A stretch of DNA of 35,186 nt from an uncultured Clostridia bacterium (GTDB taxonomy: Bacteria; Bacillota; Clostridia; TANB77; CAG-508). Location: the NCBI GenBank assembly GCA_904384205.1, contig CAJFJY010000017.1, positions 1 through 35,186 on the forward strand, read 5' to 3'. Below, piece by piece: positions 1-12,159 of the stretch. The notes beneath the pieces were generated by a model, which saw nothing but the letters and a program-made list of their open reading frames with translations, ran no database searches and had not been told where the DNA came from. A program made the translations under genes and the position numbers. Each line of letters begins with the position of its first letter. The first letter of the stretch is position 1.

Positions 1-128
1 GTTTTTTCAACCATTCTCAAATTACCATTCTTTATCTTTGGTTCACAATTACTAAAAGTGCAAGCCCATTCAATCTTAGAACGTAATTCTTTTTCTATTG
101 CTATTTCTCTTTTAACTGTAGATATCAT
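1..128 (-). CDS. 5' part of a CDS running off the window start, unknown product (MISTVKREIAIEKELRSKIEWACTFSNCEPKIKNGNLRMVEK...)
   Basis: Open frame on minus from ATG at 128 to the window edge; AAAAAAGGAGG Shine-Dalgarno-like sequence upstream; absent from the ORF track because it is truncated. Confidence 0.5.
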   Translation of the reverse strand, partial: MISTVKREIAIEKELRSKIEWACTFSNCEPKIKNGNLRMVEK

Positions 129-190
129 ATCACAAAAACCTCCTTTTTTCAATATTTTGAGGCCATTATTTACTTTTATTTCCAAAAAGC

Positions 191-218
191 AAAAAATAAG
201 CCGACTAAATCGACTTAT
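191..218 (-). terminator. intrinsic terminator/attenuator in the leader of the partial CDS 1..128
   Basis: Minus strand ATAAGTCGA-TTTAG-TCGGCTTAT followed by a T run, between upstream leader sequence and the start codon at 128. Confidence 0.55.
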
Positions 219-473
219 ATATTGTGAAATGATATTCACTTTTTTTGTTTTCTTAAAACTCACTTGTTGTAATACTTTCAAGTGGTTCGACGAAAACGCA
301 TAATGGAGCGAGTGTCGTAGATATTTACAACTTTTCTCTCATTAACGATTGATATAAAAATCAATCAAACTATATATAGATTAACAGATTATTGAAAAAA
401 TTTCAAGATATTTACTATAAAAATTTTTGCAAATATTTGTTTGTTTTCTATCGCCTTATTGTACAATATATGT

Positions 474-479
474 TATACT
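474..479 (+). promoter_or_regulatory. extended -10 promoter (TGtTATACT) for the small ORF 556..675
   Basis: TG-T-TATACT at 471-479; no good -35; predicted start about 486. Confidence 0.45.
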
Positions 480-555
480 AACTGACATAGGAAATGATGA
501 TAAGCAGATGTGGTTTTGCCACCAATTTATACGAATCTTCGTAGGAGAGGTGGTG

Positions 556-675
556 ATGTTTATGATTAAAGTGATACTATTTTTTATAATATCCTTAATG
601 TTATCTTTAACATTAAACGTTGCCTTGACAGCAGTTCTGTATAAGAACTGGGTTGACAAGCAACTACATAAATAA
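556..675 (+). CDS. 39-aa hydrophobic small protein MFMIKVILFFIISLMLSLTLNVALTAVLYKNWVDKQLHK, candidate type I toxin-like peptide
   Basis: Strong SD AGGAGAGG 5 nt before ATG 556; single TM segment with a charged tail; immediately followed by a hairpin terminator. The longer 427..675 ORF has no comparable start signal. Confidence 0.55.
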   Translation: MFMIKVILFFIISLMLSLTLNVALTAVLYKNWVDKQLHK

Positions 676-719
676 AAAAAGCTCACATCTGTAAACTTGG
701 CGGTTTATATGTGAGTTTT
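674..719. terminator. bidirectional intrinsic terminator shared by the small ORF and the antisense RNA
   Basis: CTCACAT/ATGTGAG plus GTAAAC/GTTTAT stem; T7 run on the minus side (674-680), TTTT on the plus side. Confidence 0.7.
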
Positions 720-764
720 CTAATCTATACTGGCAAGACCACGTTTGTGGAATTGTCATTTCCT
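674..764 (-). ncRNA. candidate ~90-nt antisense RNA convergent with the small ORF
   Basis: Near-consensus minus promoter TTGACT-17-TATAAT (794-799 / 771-776), no ORF with SD, ends at a hairpin with T7. Confidence 0.55.
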
Positions 765-770
765 ATATTT

Positions 771-799
771 ATTATACACACATTGTTTAGAAAAGTCAA
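771..799 (-). promoter_or_regulatory. promoter TTGACT-N17-TATAAT for the candidate antisense RNA
   Basis: Motif and 17-nt spacing read directly from the sequence. Confidence 0.7.
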
Positions 800-815
800 C
801 AAAATTTACTTAAGT

Positions 816-1805
816 TTATCTGTCAATTCCATCAACAAATGGTTCTCTATAATCTCTCATTTGTGCTGTTACACTTCTCAAATTTTGTAAATATCTATTT
901 GAATTATACAAGTATGAAGGATCTTCATATCCAAAATTTGCATATGAAGCTCTTTTTAATAACCCCATATATTGTACTTCTTTTATAAATGATGGCATTT
1001 GTCCGTCTCTAGAATACTCATTTAATACACTGTTAAAAAAGTTTGGAGATAGAGCTCTACTAGATAACATACGTAATGCTATCATATCATTTTCTTCTTT
1101 TCCTATACCTCTTAAAGTTCTTGCGAACATTGTTGCTGGTTCTTGTAGCTCTCCATAATAGTCAAAATTTGATTGATATGGCTGTCCATCAAATAATCTT
1201 CCATTTTTGTAAAATGCTAGTTGTGGTCTTCTTTTACCAGAAAATTCATAAACAAAATCTTCAGCCCTATCTTGCGTTGTAGCTTCATCTAGCATTGAAA
1301 AACCGTCATAAATTAATTGAGCGTGTTCTTGGGTTAATCTTCCTTGTCTTATATTTTGATTACAATATTCTATAACTTTTTTCATCCATCCATCATTTAT
1401 AACGTGACCTAATTCGTGAGCCATATATAATCTTGTTCTTTCTTCTCCTGTCAAGTTTTTACTACTACGCAAATCTGGATTTATAAAAATCATTTGATTT
1501 TCAACTTCCGTTCTACCATAGATACCTCTTTCTTCCTTTGGCAAAACTGAAATTGTCTTAACCTTATTCATAGTAGAATTAAGTATATGATTAAATGTTT
1601 GAGGAGATTTTTGAAAATTATAATATAAATATTCTTCTATATTCTCTATTCCTCCTGCTAGTGCATCGGCATCGTGTTCACTATTTCTTACTTGTCCATT
1701 TCTAATCTGTTGTTGAAATTGAGCTGTACTCTTTTCTACTAATACATCCATATATACAGACATAACTTCATTATATTGTTTAAAATCATATTTTAAATTG
1801 TACAT
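816..1805 (-). CDS. putative zinc-metallopeptidase-like protein (HELGH), otherwise unknown
   Basis: ORF 816..1901; likely start MYNLKYDF at 1805 preceded by GGAGGTG; MAHELGHVINDG matches HExxH. Confidence 0.6.
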   Translation of the reverse strand: MYNLKYDFKQYNEVMSVYMDVLVEKSTAQFQQQIRNGQVRNSEHDADALAGGIENIEEYLYYNFQKSPQTFNHILNSTMNKVKTISVLPKEERGIYGRTEVENQMIFINPDLRSSKNLTGEERTRLYMAHELGHVINDGWMKKVIEYCNQNIRQGRLTQEHAQLIYDGFSMLDEATTQDRAEDFVYEFSGKRRPQLAFYKNGRLFDGQPYQSNFDYYGELQEPATMFARTLRGIGKEENDMIALRMLSSRALSPNFFNSVLNEYSRDGQMPSFIKEVQYMGLLKRASYANFGYEDPSYLYNSNRYLQNLRSVTAQMRDYREPFVDGIDR

Positions 1806-1916
1806 ATATACACCTCCTCGTTTACCATGAATTATTATATAAAACGAGCATTTTCTAATGTTATCACCTTTTATTATAACATGTTTTATAGAATTTTTCA
1901 AATTTTTCCATGCCTT

Positions 1917-2219
1917 TCACACATAATTAATAGTGTTAAACAAATGCAATGCAACTTTATTCTGTTCTTTTGTTTCCATCTCCATAAGCTTAGCCATTGC
2001 AAACATTACAAGTTTATACTTTCCGAAATTTATGAGTGTTGTTCTATATTCTTCATCTATGTCTTTTAACATAGTATCGAATTTATCATAATTTTCATTA
2101 GTATTATATATAAGACCAGACCATTTACTATGGCTCATACATATTGCTAATCTTAATTTATCTTTTATATCCATATCATTTATCATATCTATTAAATATT
2201 TTACTTTTTCATTTTCCAT
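1917..2219 (-). CDS. hypothetical protein (100 aa)
   Basis: Complete ORF co-oriented with neighbouring mobile-element genes. Confidence 0.5.
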   Translation of the reverse strand: MENEKVKYLIDMINDMDIKDKLRLAICMSHSKWSGLIYNTNENYDKFDTMLKDIDEEYRTTLINFGKYKLVMFAMAKLMEMETKEQNKVALHLFNTINYV

Positions 2220-2237
2220 ATTCTAATTTCCTCCATT

Positions 2238-3626
2238 TTAAAATCTTGTATCATTATTTTTCTTTTTAATTTTATTATTCTTATTTTCATTTGGTATAGT
2301 TACTTTTCTTAAAATGTTATTAGCAATTTCATTATCGTTATCATCAAATATTCCATTCTTATATAAATCATCACTAACTATTTTATAATTTTGGTCATTA
2401 TCATAAGTTATCTTCTTATGAAAGTGACTCATTAAACTATGCCAAAAGCCTTTGAATTTCTGTAATTGTACTTTTAGATTTTCTTTTTCTTCTTGTAGTT
2501 TAATAATAATCTTATCTTTAGCAGATAATTTATCCTTTAAATTACTGATTTCATCATCTTTTTGTTCTATTTGATATTGAAGTGAACGATTTTCTTGACC
2601 TATTTCAAGTGTATACAATTCAAAATCTTCAATAGCTACATTTAAGTCATTTACACTTCTAACAGTCTGAGTAACATCAGTTACGTTTTCAATATAATTT
2701 TTGATATTTTCTATATTCTCGTTTGAAATAAGTTTATTATTTTTATCTAGCAAAGGCGATTTTAGATTATCTAATATTTGAGAAATATCTTTACTTGTAT
2801 TATCAAGTTTTTTAGTTTGTTTATTAGCATTTTCTAACTTTTGTTTTTGCTTTTCTAGTTTTTTCTTCATTTCTCTATAATTGCCCATTTCATTGACATT
2901 GATATCTTGATTTCTACCTTTTTGTTTAGTTTTAAGTTTACTATCAACATCATAAAACTTGTTATAAGACTTTATACAAGCATTTCTCATTTTATCTTGT
3001 ATTTCAGAAAGTAAAGTTTTAGTAAATAGTTGTGATTTACCAATTTGTTTTTTCATACCTCTTTTACAATTATCTATTACTGGAATACCAATAACGTGCA
3101 TATGTGGAGATGTTTCATCATAGTGTATTGTAGCATTTGCTATCTTAAAGGTAGGGAGTATCTTAGATAAATCTTGAATTTGCTCATTATATACATCTGT
3201 CATTTTATATCTATACTCATTGTCTTTATCTTGCCAGAAGTCCATATCTCCAAGCTCAATAATAATTTCACAAGCAATATCATTTTGAGAATCACACACC
3301 TTTTGAAAATAGTTTTCTATTTTTCTATCGTTCCTAGTTTGTTTATTATTAAATTCAATTCTAGCTTGTTCAAATTCATCTAAATATACTTGCTTAACAT
3401 CTTCTACAATATCATTTGTTCCATATATAGTTGTAATAAGTTCTCTTTGATTATCATAATCTCGTAAATTATGCTTATTTGCTTTTGATAAATCTTTTGC
3501 ATTTTGAATAGCATTATTTGAAAATGAGGTAGTACCTGATACATTTCCTTTTGATACTTTCCTTGCTAGTTTACTCTTATTCTTATCACTACCCAAGTGA
3601 AAAGAATATGCTAATTCTTGTTCCAT
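2238..3626 (-). CDS. MobV/Pre-type relaxase (plasmid recombination enzyme family)
   Basis: Motif NATIHYDETSPHMHVIGIPV typical of MobV (HxDExxPHxH), coiled-coil C-terminus; oriT-like hairpins just upstream. Confidence 0.85.
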   Translation of the reverse strand: MEQELAYSFHLGSDKNKSKLARKVSKGNVSGTTSFSNNAIQNAKDLSKANKHNLRDYDNQRELITTIYGTNDIVEDVKQVYLDEFEQARIEFNNKQTRNDRKIENYFQKVCDSQNDIACEIIIELGDMDFWQDKDNEYRYKMTDVYNEQIQDLSKILPTFKIANATIHYDETSPHMHVIGIPVIDNCKRGMKKQIGKSQLFTKTLLSEIQDKMRNACIKSYNKFYDVDSKLKTKQKGRNQDINVNEMGNYREMKKKLEKQKQKLENANKQTKKLDNTSKDISQILDNLKSPLLDKNNKLISNENIENIKNYIENVTDVTQTVRSVNDLNVAIEDFELYTLEIGQENRSLQYQIEQKDDEISNLKDKLSAKDKIIIKLQEEKENLKVQLQKFKGFWHSLMSHFHKKITYDNDQNYKIVSDDLYKNGIFDDNDNEIANNILRKVTIPNENKNNKIKKKNNDTRF

Positions 3627-3660
3627 TAAAAGCCCCTCCTTGTAATTTCTTCGAAGCCAC

Positions 3661-3781
3661 AGGACTTTGACCTTGTCATAAGTCCTAACCCCCTATGAGT
3701 TATGACGTGCCATCATAACTCGGGGGCTCTGCGAGGTAATAAATTTTCTCCCACAGTGATAAAATTTATTCAAATTACCTC
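3661..3781. other. candidate origin of transfer (oriT)
   Basis: Three consecutive inverted repeats upstream of the relaxase: AGGACTT(T)GAC..GTCA(T)AAGTCCT; CCCCC-tat-GAGTTATGA-CGTGCCA-TCATAACTC-GGGGG; GAGGTAATAAATTTT..AAAATTTATT..ATTACCTC. Confidence 0.6.
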
Positions 3782-3875
3782 ACACAAAACTTATATTGCT
3801 ACCTGCAAATATAAATTTGTTCTCGTTAATTTGACTGTTGTAAAATGGCAATAACTAAAGTAATAGTTGCAACAA

Positions 3876-5850
<1,975 letters not shown>

Positions 5851-5855
5851 CTATC

Positions 5856-5899
5856 AAAAAAGAGACATCAAAGTACATACAAGTACTATTGACATCTCT
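5856..5899 (-). terminator. attenuator-like terminator directly upstream of the recombinase SD
   Basis: Minus RNA AGAGAUGUCA...UGAUGUCUCU (two GU pairs) with nested AGTAC/GTACT, then U6, then SD AGGAGGG. Confidence 0.65.
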
Positions 5900-6018
5900 T
5901 AAATCCATTTATCACGTAATAAAATACAATATAATTGTAATATAATATAAATCTTTCAAAGTACTCATAAATTTATATATAGTTCTCGCCGAATAACTAT
6001 ACATAATTAATTGCCTAT

Positions 6019-6046
6019 ATTATATCACGATTTAAGAAAATGTCAA
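6019..6046 (-). promoter_or_regulatory. promoter TTGACA-N16-TATAAT driving the recombinase leader
   Basis: Consensus hexamers on minus at 6041-6046 and 6019-6024. Confidence 0.7.
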
Positions 6047-6057
6047 TTTTTTACAGA

Positions 6058-6327
6058 TTAAATTTTTTTCAAATATTCTTCTAATTCAGATAATCGGATT
6101 TTTTGTACTAAATTAGAGATATAAACATCATTAGAATAATTGAAAACTAGAAATGTAGTATCTTTCGCAATTACTCTATGCGGTTCAATGTAAGAAAGAT
6201 TAGTATTTTCAATCTTTCTAATACTACCATTTATAAACTCTGGAGTAACTTTTGCAAACTCACATATAAATTCAAGCCTTTGTTTTAGACTTTCTTCAAA
6301 TTGTAATTCTTGCTTAATTATCTTCAT
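6058..6327 (-). CDS. hypothetical protein (89 aa)
   Basis: Complete ORF with upstream AAAGGA SD-like sequence. Confidence 0.55.
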   Translation of the reverse strand: MKIIKQELQFEESLKQRLEFICEFAKVTPEFINGSIRKIENTNLSYIEPHRVIAKDTTFLVFNYSNDVYISNLVQKIRLSELEEYLKKI

Positions 6328-6381
6328 TTATTTGCACCGTCCTTTCTATCGGATAATTTTTTATTTGTCATTTTAGACAAT

Positions 6382-6414
6382 AAAAAATCAACCAGATTTA
6401 GTTCTGATTGATTT
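6382..6414 (-). terminator. terminator downstream of tRNA-Gly
   Basis: AAATCAATCAGA/TCTGGTTGATTT hairpin followed by T run on minus. Confidence 0.65.
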
Positions 6415-6457
6415 CATATCTATCTGTTCTATAAAAAAGTTCGAACAGAAACGTTAC

Positions 6458-6531
<74 letters not shown>

Positions 6532-6544
6532 AATTACAATATCA

Positions 6545-6573
6545 ATTATACAATAAAAGAGCAAAAAAGTCAA
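6545..6573 (-). promoter_or_regulatory. tRNA-Gly promoter TTGACT-N17-TATAAT
   Basis: Motif read on minus at 6568-6573 and 6545-6550. Confidence 0.7.
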
Positions 6574-6584
6574 ATAGCACACAG

Positions 6585-6637
6585 GTCTGTCCCTTTTGAA
6601 CAATTTTTGTTCTTTTTTGTACGTCCCCAATTGACCA
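6585..6637. repeat. GGGACG-type dispersed palindromic repeat
   Basis: Reverse complement contains GGGGACGTACAAAAAAGAACAAAAATTGTTCAAAAGGGACAGACC, similar to 33989-34033; also shares GTCCCCAATTGACCA with 25088-25102. Confidence 0.6.
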
Positions 6638-6638
6638 C

Positions 6639-6667
6639 TTGATTTTTTAGGACATATAAAGTATAAT
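6639..6667 (+). promoter_or_regulatory. alaS promoter TTGATT-N17-TATAAT
   Basis: Hexamers and spacing read directly. Confidence 0.6.
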
Positions 6668-6697
6668 AAAGAGCGTAAAAAGACGGGAGGAATATCG

Positions 6698-8455
6698 ATG
6701 AAAGCAATAGAAATAAGAAATAAATATTTGAATTTTTTTAAAAAACATGGGCATGCTGTAATACCATCAGCATCTTTAATACCTGAGAATGACCCATCAG
6801 TGTTGTTCACAACAGCAGGAATGCAACCATTGGTGCCATATTTATTAGGAGAAAAGCATCCAGAAGGAACAAGACTTACAGATTACCAAAAATGTTTAAG
6901 GACAAATGACATAGACGAAGTTGGAGATAATCGTCATTTAACATATTTTGAAATGCTTGGAAACTGGTCTTTAGGAGATTATTTCAAAGATGAATCTATA
7001 AAAATGAGTTTTGAATTTTTGACAAAAGAATTGAATATACCAGTAGAAAAATTATCTGTAACTTGTTTTGCGGGAGATGAGGATTGCCCAAAGGATGAAG
7101 TTTCAGCAAATGCATGGAGAAAAGCCGGAATTCCAGAAGATCATATTTATTTTTATGGTAAAGATGACAACTGGTGGATTGCTGGAGAAGAAGGACCATG
7201 TGGACCTGATACAGAGATGTTTTATGATACTGGCAAGCCAGCATGTGGACCAGATTGCCAACCTAGTTGTGATTGTGGAAAATATGTAGAGATATGGAAC
7301 AATGTGTTTATGGAATATTTCAAAGATTCTAATGGAAATTATTCTAAATTAAAACAAAGAAATGTAGATACAGGTTTAGGATTAGAGAGAATGACAATGT
7401 TACTTCAAGGAAAAGAGACGCCATTTGATACAGAGATATTTGAACCTGTAATGAAACAAATAGAAAACTTACAAAAAGTAGATAATATTCAAAGTAGAAG
7501 AATAATTGCAGAACATTTAAGAGCAAGTATAATGGTAACATCAGATGGTGGAAGACCAAGCAATATTGATAGAGGATATATTTTAAGAAGATTAATAAGA
7601 AGAATGATAAGACATATGAATAAATTAGGTATAGATTTATCAGAGTTAGCAAATTTAATTGACTTAAATATTGATACATTAAATGAGTTATATCCAGAGC
7701 TAGAAAAGAATAGAGAGACAATAAAATCAGTAATAATTGAAGAAAAAGATAAATTTGTAAAAACTATTGCTCATGGAGAAAGAGAATTTAATAAAGAAAT
7801 TCAAAAACTAAAAGAGCAAGGAAAAAATGAAATAAGTGGAGAAGTTGCATTTAAATTATATGACACATATGGATTTCCACCAGAAGTGACACAAGAATTA
7901 GCTGAAGAAAACGGAATGACAATTGATTTAAAGAAATTTGATGAATTATTTAAAGCTCATCAAGAAAAGTCAAAAATGGGAAGTGACCAAAAATTCAAAG
8001 GTGGATTAGCAGAGCAAAATGAGAAAACAATAGCATATCATACAGCTACACATCTTTTACATCAAGCTTTAAGAACAGTTTTAGGAGACCATGTAAAACA
8101 AAGTGGATCAAATATAACAGAAGAAAGATTAAGGTTTGACTTTACACATCCTCAAAAAATGACTAAAGAGGAAATTCAAAAAGTAGAAGACTTGGTAAAT
8201 GAGCAAATAAAAAGAGATTTGCCTGTAACTTGTGAAGAAATGAGTTATGAAGATGCAAAAAATTCAGGAGCAATAGGTTTATTTACAGATAAATATGGAG
8301 ATAGAGTAAAAGTTTATACAATAGGTGATTTTAGTAAAGAGATTTGTGGAGGACCTCATGTGACACACACAGGAGATATGGGAACTTTTAAAATAAAGAA
8401 AGAAGAATCAAGTTCTTCAGGAGTTAGAAGAATAAAGGCCGTATTAATAAAATAA
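6698..8455 (+). CDS. alaS: alanine--tRNA ligase, short form (585 aa)
   Basis: Class II AlaRS core (FTTAGMQPLVPYLLG..., RNVDTGLGLERM) and editing-domain motifs HTATHLLHQALR and CGGPHV; ends right after the editing domain. Confidence 0.92.
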   Translation: MKAIEIRNKYLNFFKKHGHAVIPSASLIPENDPSVLFTTAGMQPLVPYLLGEKHPEGTRLTDYQKCLRTNDIDEVGDNRHLTYFEMLGNWSLGDYFKDESIKMSFEFLTKELNIPVEKLSVTCFAGDEDCPKDEVSANAWRKAGIPEDHIYFYGKDDNWWIAGEEGPCGPDTEMFYDTGKPACGPDCQPSCDCGKYVEIWNNVFMEYFKDSNGNYSKLKQRNVDTGLGLERMTMLLQGKETPFDTEIFEPVMKQIENLQKVDNIQSRRIIAEHLRASIMVTSDGGRPSNIDRGYILRRLIRRMIRHMNKLGIDLSELANLIDLNIDTLNELYPELEKNRETIKSVIIEEKDKFVKTIAHGEREFNKEIQKLKEQGKNEISGEVAFKLYDTYGFPPEVTQELAEENGMTIDLKKFDELFKAHQEKSKMGSDQKFKGGLAEQNEKTIAYHTATHLLHQALRTVLGDHVKQSGSNITEERLRFDFTHPQKMTKEEIQKVEDLVNEQIKRDLPVTCEEMSYEDAKNSGAIGLFTDKYGDRVKVYTIGDFSKEICGGPHVTHTGDMGTFKIKKEESSSSGVRRIKAVLIK

Positions 8456-8546
8456 TGTTATACTTCAGTTAAAAATGATTATACTTAATTTGAGAACTAA
8501 GAATTATTTAAAATTTAAAATAATTTGGAAAGGAATGTGATTAAAA

Positions 8547-8891
8547 ATGGAAGATTGTACTTTTTGTAAAATTATAAAAGGAGAGATACCATCTACTAAA
8601 GTATACGAAGATGATGAAGTATTAGCATTTAATGATATAAATCCAGCAGCACCAATTCATATATTAGTAATACCAAAAAAACATATCAAATCACTATTAG
8701 AAGTAGACAAAGAAGATGAAAGATTAATAGGAAAAATATATAGAATAATCAACCAAATAGCAGAAGAGAAAAAATTTGATAAAAACGGATTTAGAGTAAT
8801 AGTAAATTGTGGAAAAGATGGAGGACAAGAGGTAGAACATCTACATTTTCACATATTAGCAGGAAAACCATTAGGAGAAAAAATTATTTAG
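8547..8891 (+). CDS. HIT (histidine triad) nucleotide-binding protein
   Basis: CTFCKIIKGEIPSTKVYED and HLHFHILAG triad. Confidence 0.95.
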   Translation: MEDCTFCKIIKGEIPSTKVYEDDEVLAFNDINPAAPIHILVIPKKHIKSLLEVDKEDERLIGKIYRIINQIAEEKKFDKNGFRVIVNCGKDGGQEVEHLHFHILAGKPLGEKII

Positions 8892-8993
8892 AGCATTACA
8901 ATTCAGTAAAACTAAGAAGATTTAAACTAAAGATTGAAAAGAATAGTCTAATATGGTATAATAATAGTAGAGTAAAATACGGAGGTAAAAGAT

Positions 8994-9674
8994 ATGTTTG
9001 AGAGTAAATATAGTAAAGTATTAACTGTAATTTTAGTAATCGTAATAATTGCCATTTTAGGATTACTAGGATTTTTAGGATATGATTTTTATCAAAAATA
9101 TACAACAACACAAGATGCATCAGACTTTGTTGACAATTATCAAGGAGATGTAGCAAATTCAAATGACTCATCAGAAAATACTACACCAACAACAGATGGA
9201 AATTCTGTAGAACTAGAAGCAACACCAACTGGAGACGGTAGTACAACAAATAAGAGACAACAATTTAAAGGACATGATGTAGCAGGAACTATATCAATAC
9301 CAAAAATAGATATAAATTATCCAATTCTAGAAGAAATATCTCCATCAGCACTTTCAACATCAGTAATATTATTATACCCAACAAATGCAGAAGCAATAAA
9401 TCAACCAGGAAATGTTGTAATAGCAGGACACAATTATAGAAATGGAGCATTCTTCTCTAATCTAAAAAGAGTAGAAAACGGAGACAAAGTATATATAACA
9501 GATTACCTAGGAAATAGAAAAACATATACAATCTACAATAAATTTGAAGCAGACCAATCAGATACATCATTCTATCAAAGAGATACAGGAGGAAAAGCAG
9601 AGATTACATTATCAACATGTACAGATGCAAGTAACAACATAAGAACAATAGTATTAGCAAGAGAAGACAGCTAA
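8994..9674 (+). CDS. sortase
   Basis: N-terminal TM, GTISIPKIDINYPI, AGHNYRNGAFFSNL, TLSTCTDASNNIRTIVLARE (TLxTC and catalytic R). Confidence 0.88.
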   Translation: MFESKYSKVLTVILVIVIIAILGLLGFLGYDFYQKYTTTQDASDFVDNYQGDVANSNDSSENTTPTTDGNSVELEATPTGDGSTTNKRQQFKGHDVAGTISIPKIDINYPILEEISPSALSTSVILLYPTNAEAINQPGNVVIAGHNYRNGAFFSNLKRVENGDKVYITDYLGNRKTYTIYNKFEADQSDTSFYQRDTGGKAEITLSTCTDASNNIRTIVLAREDS

Positions 9675-9767
9675 GAAGGTTACATTCGGGAGCGTAAATA
9701 TTTTCAAAGGTACTGAAATGTAATCTAAGGTATATTGTAAAAGTAAAATATAAAATGTAATCTAATA

Positions 9768-11861
<2,094 letters not shown>

Positions 11862-11874
11862 GGAGTAAATAGAA

Positions 11875-12120
11875 ATGGAAAAAGAATATACATTTGAAAT
11901 GATGTGGGAAGACTTAGATGACGGATATCAAATATATTATACCTATGTAAAAAATAGATATTTACTATTTAAAACAGCACCAAATTGTTATACACAAAAA
12001 CTACTGTCAGATCATAAAAAGAATCCACAACCTAAAATGACAATGCTAACATTAAAAAGAGTAAAAGAAATGTTTCCTTTTATGGAGGATATAGAATATA
12101 AAATATTAGATGAAGCATAA
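11875..12120 (+). CDS. hypothetical protein (81 aa)
   Basis: Complete ORF with GGAG SD, 14 nt after ligA. Confidence 0.65.
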   Translation: MEKEYTFEMMWEDLDDGYQIYYTYVKNRYLLFKTAPNCYTQKLLSDHKKNPQPKMTMLTLKRVKEMFPFMEDIEYKILDEA

Positions 12121-12159
12121 TCTTGAAAAATAATTGTAGAAAAGACGGAGGAAACAAAA

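Noticed and set aside
58-303. 81-aa plus-strand ORF
   Set aside because: Runs antisense to the better supported minus-strand CDS 1..128 and its hairpin leader; no SD.
427-675. Full 82-aa reading of the small ORF
   Set aside because: First 43 codons span the predicted promoter and leader; the only good SD precedes ATG 556.
456-686. 76-aa minus-strand ORF opposite the small ORF
   Set aside because: Overlaps the terminator and antisense RNA region; no SD; mirror translation of the structured locus.
8807-9001. 64-aa ORF overlapping the HIT gene and sortase start
   Set aside because: Out-of-frame shadow of the HIT gene 3' end (WKRWRTRGRTSTFSHISRK).
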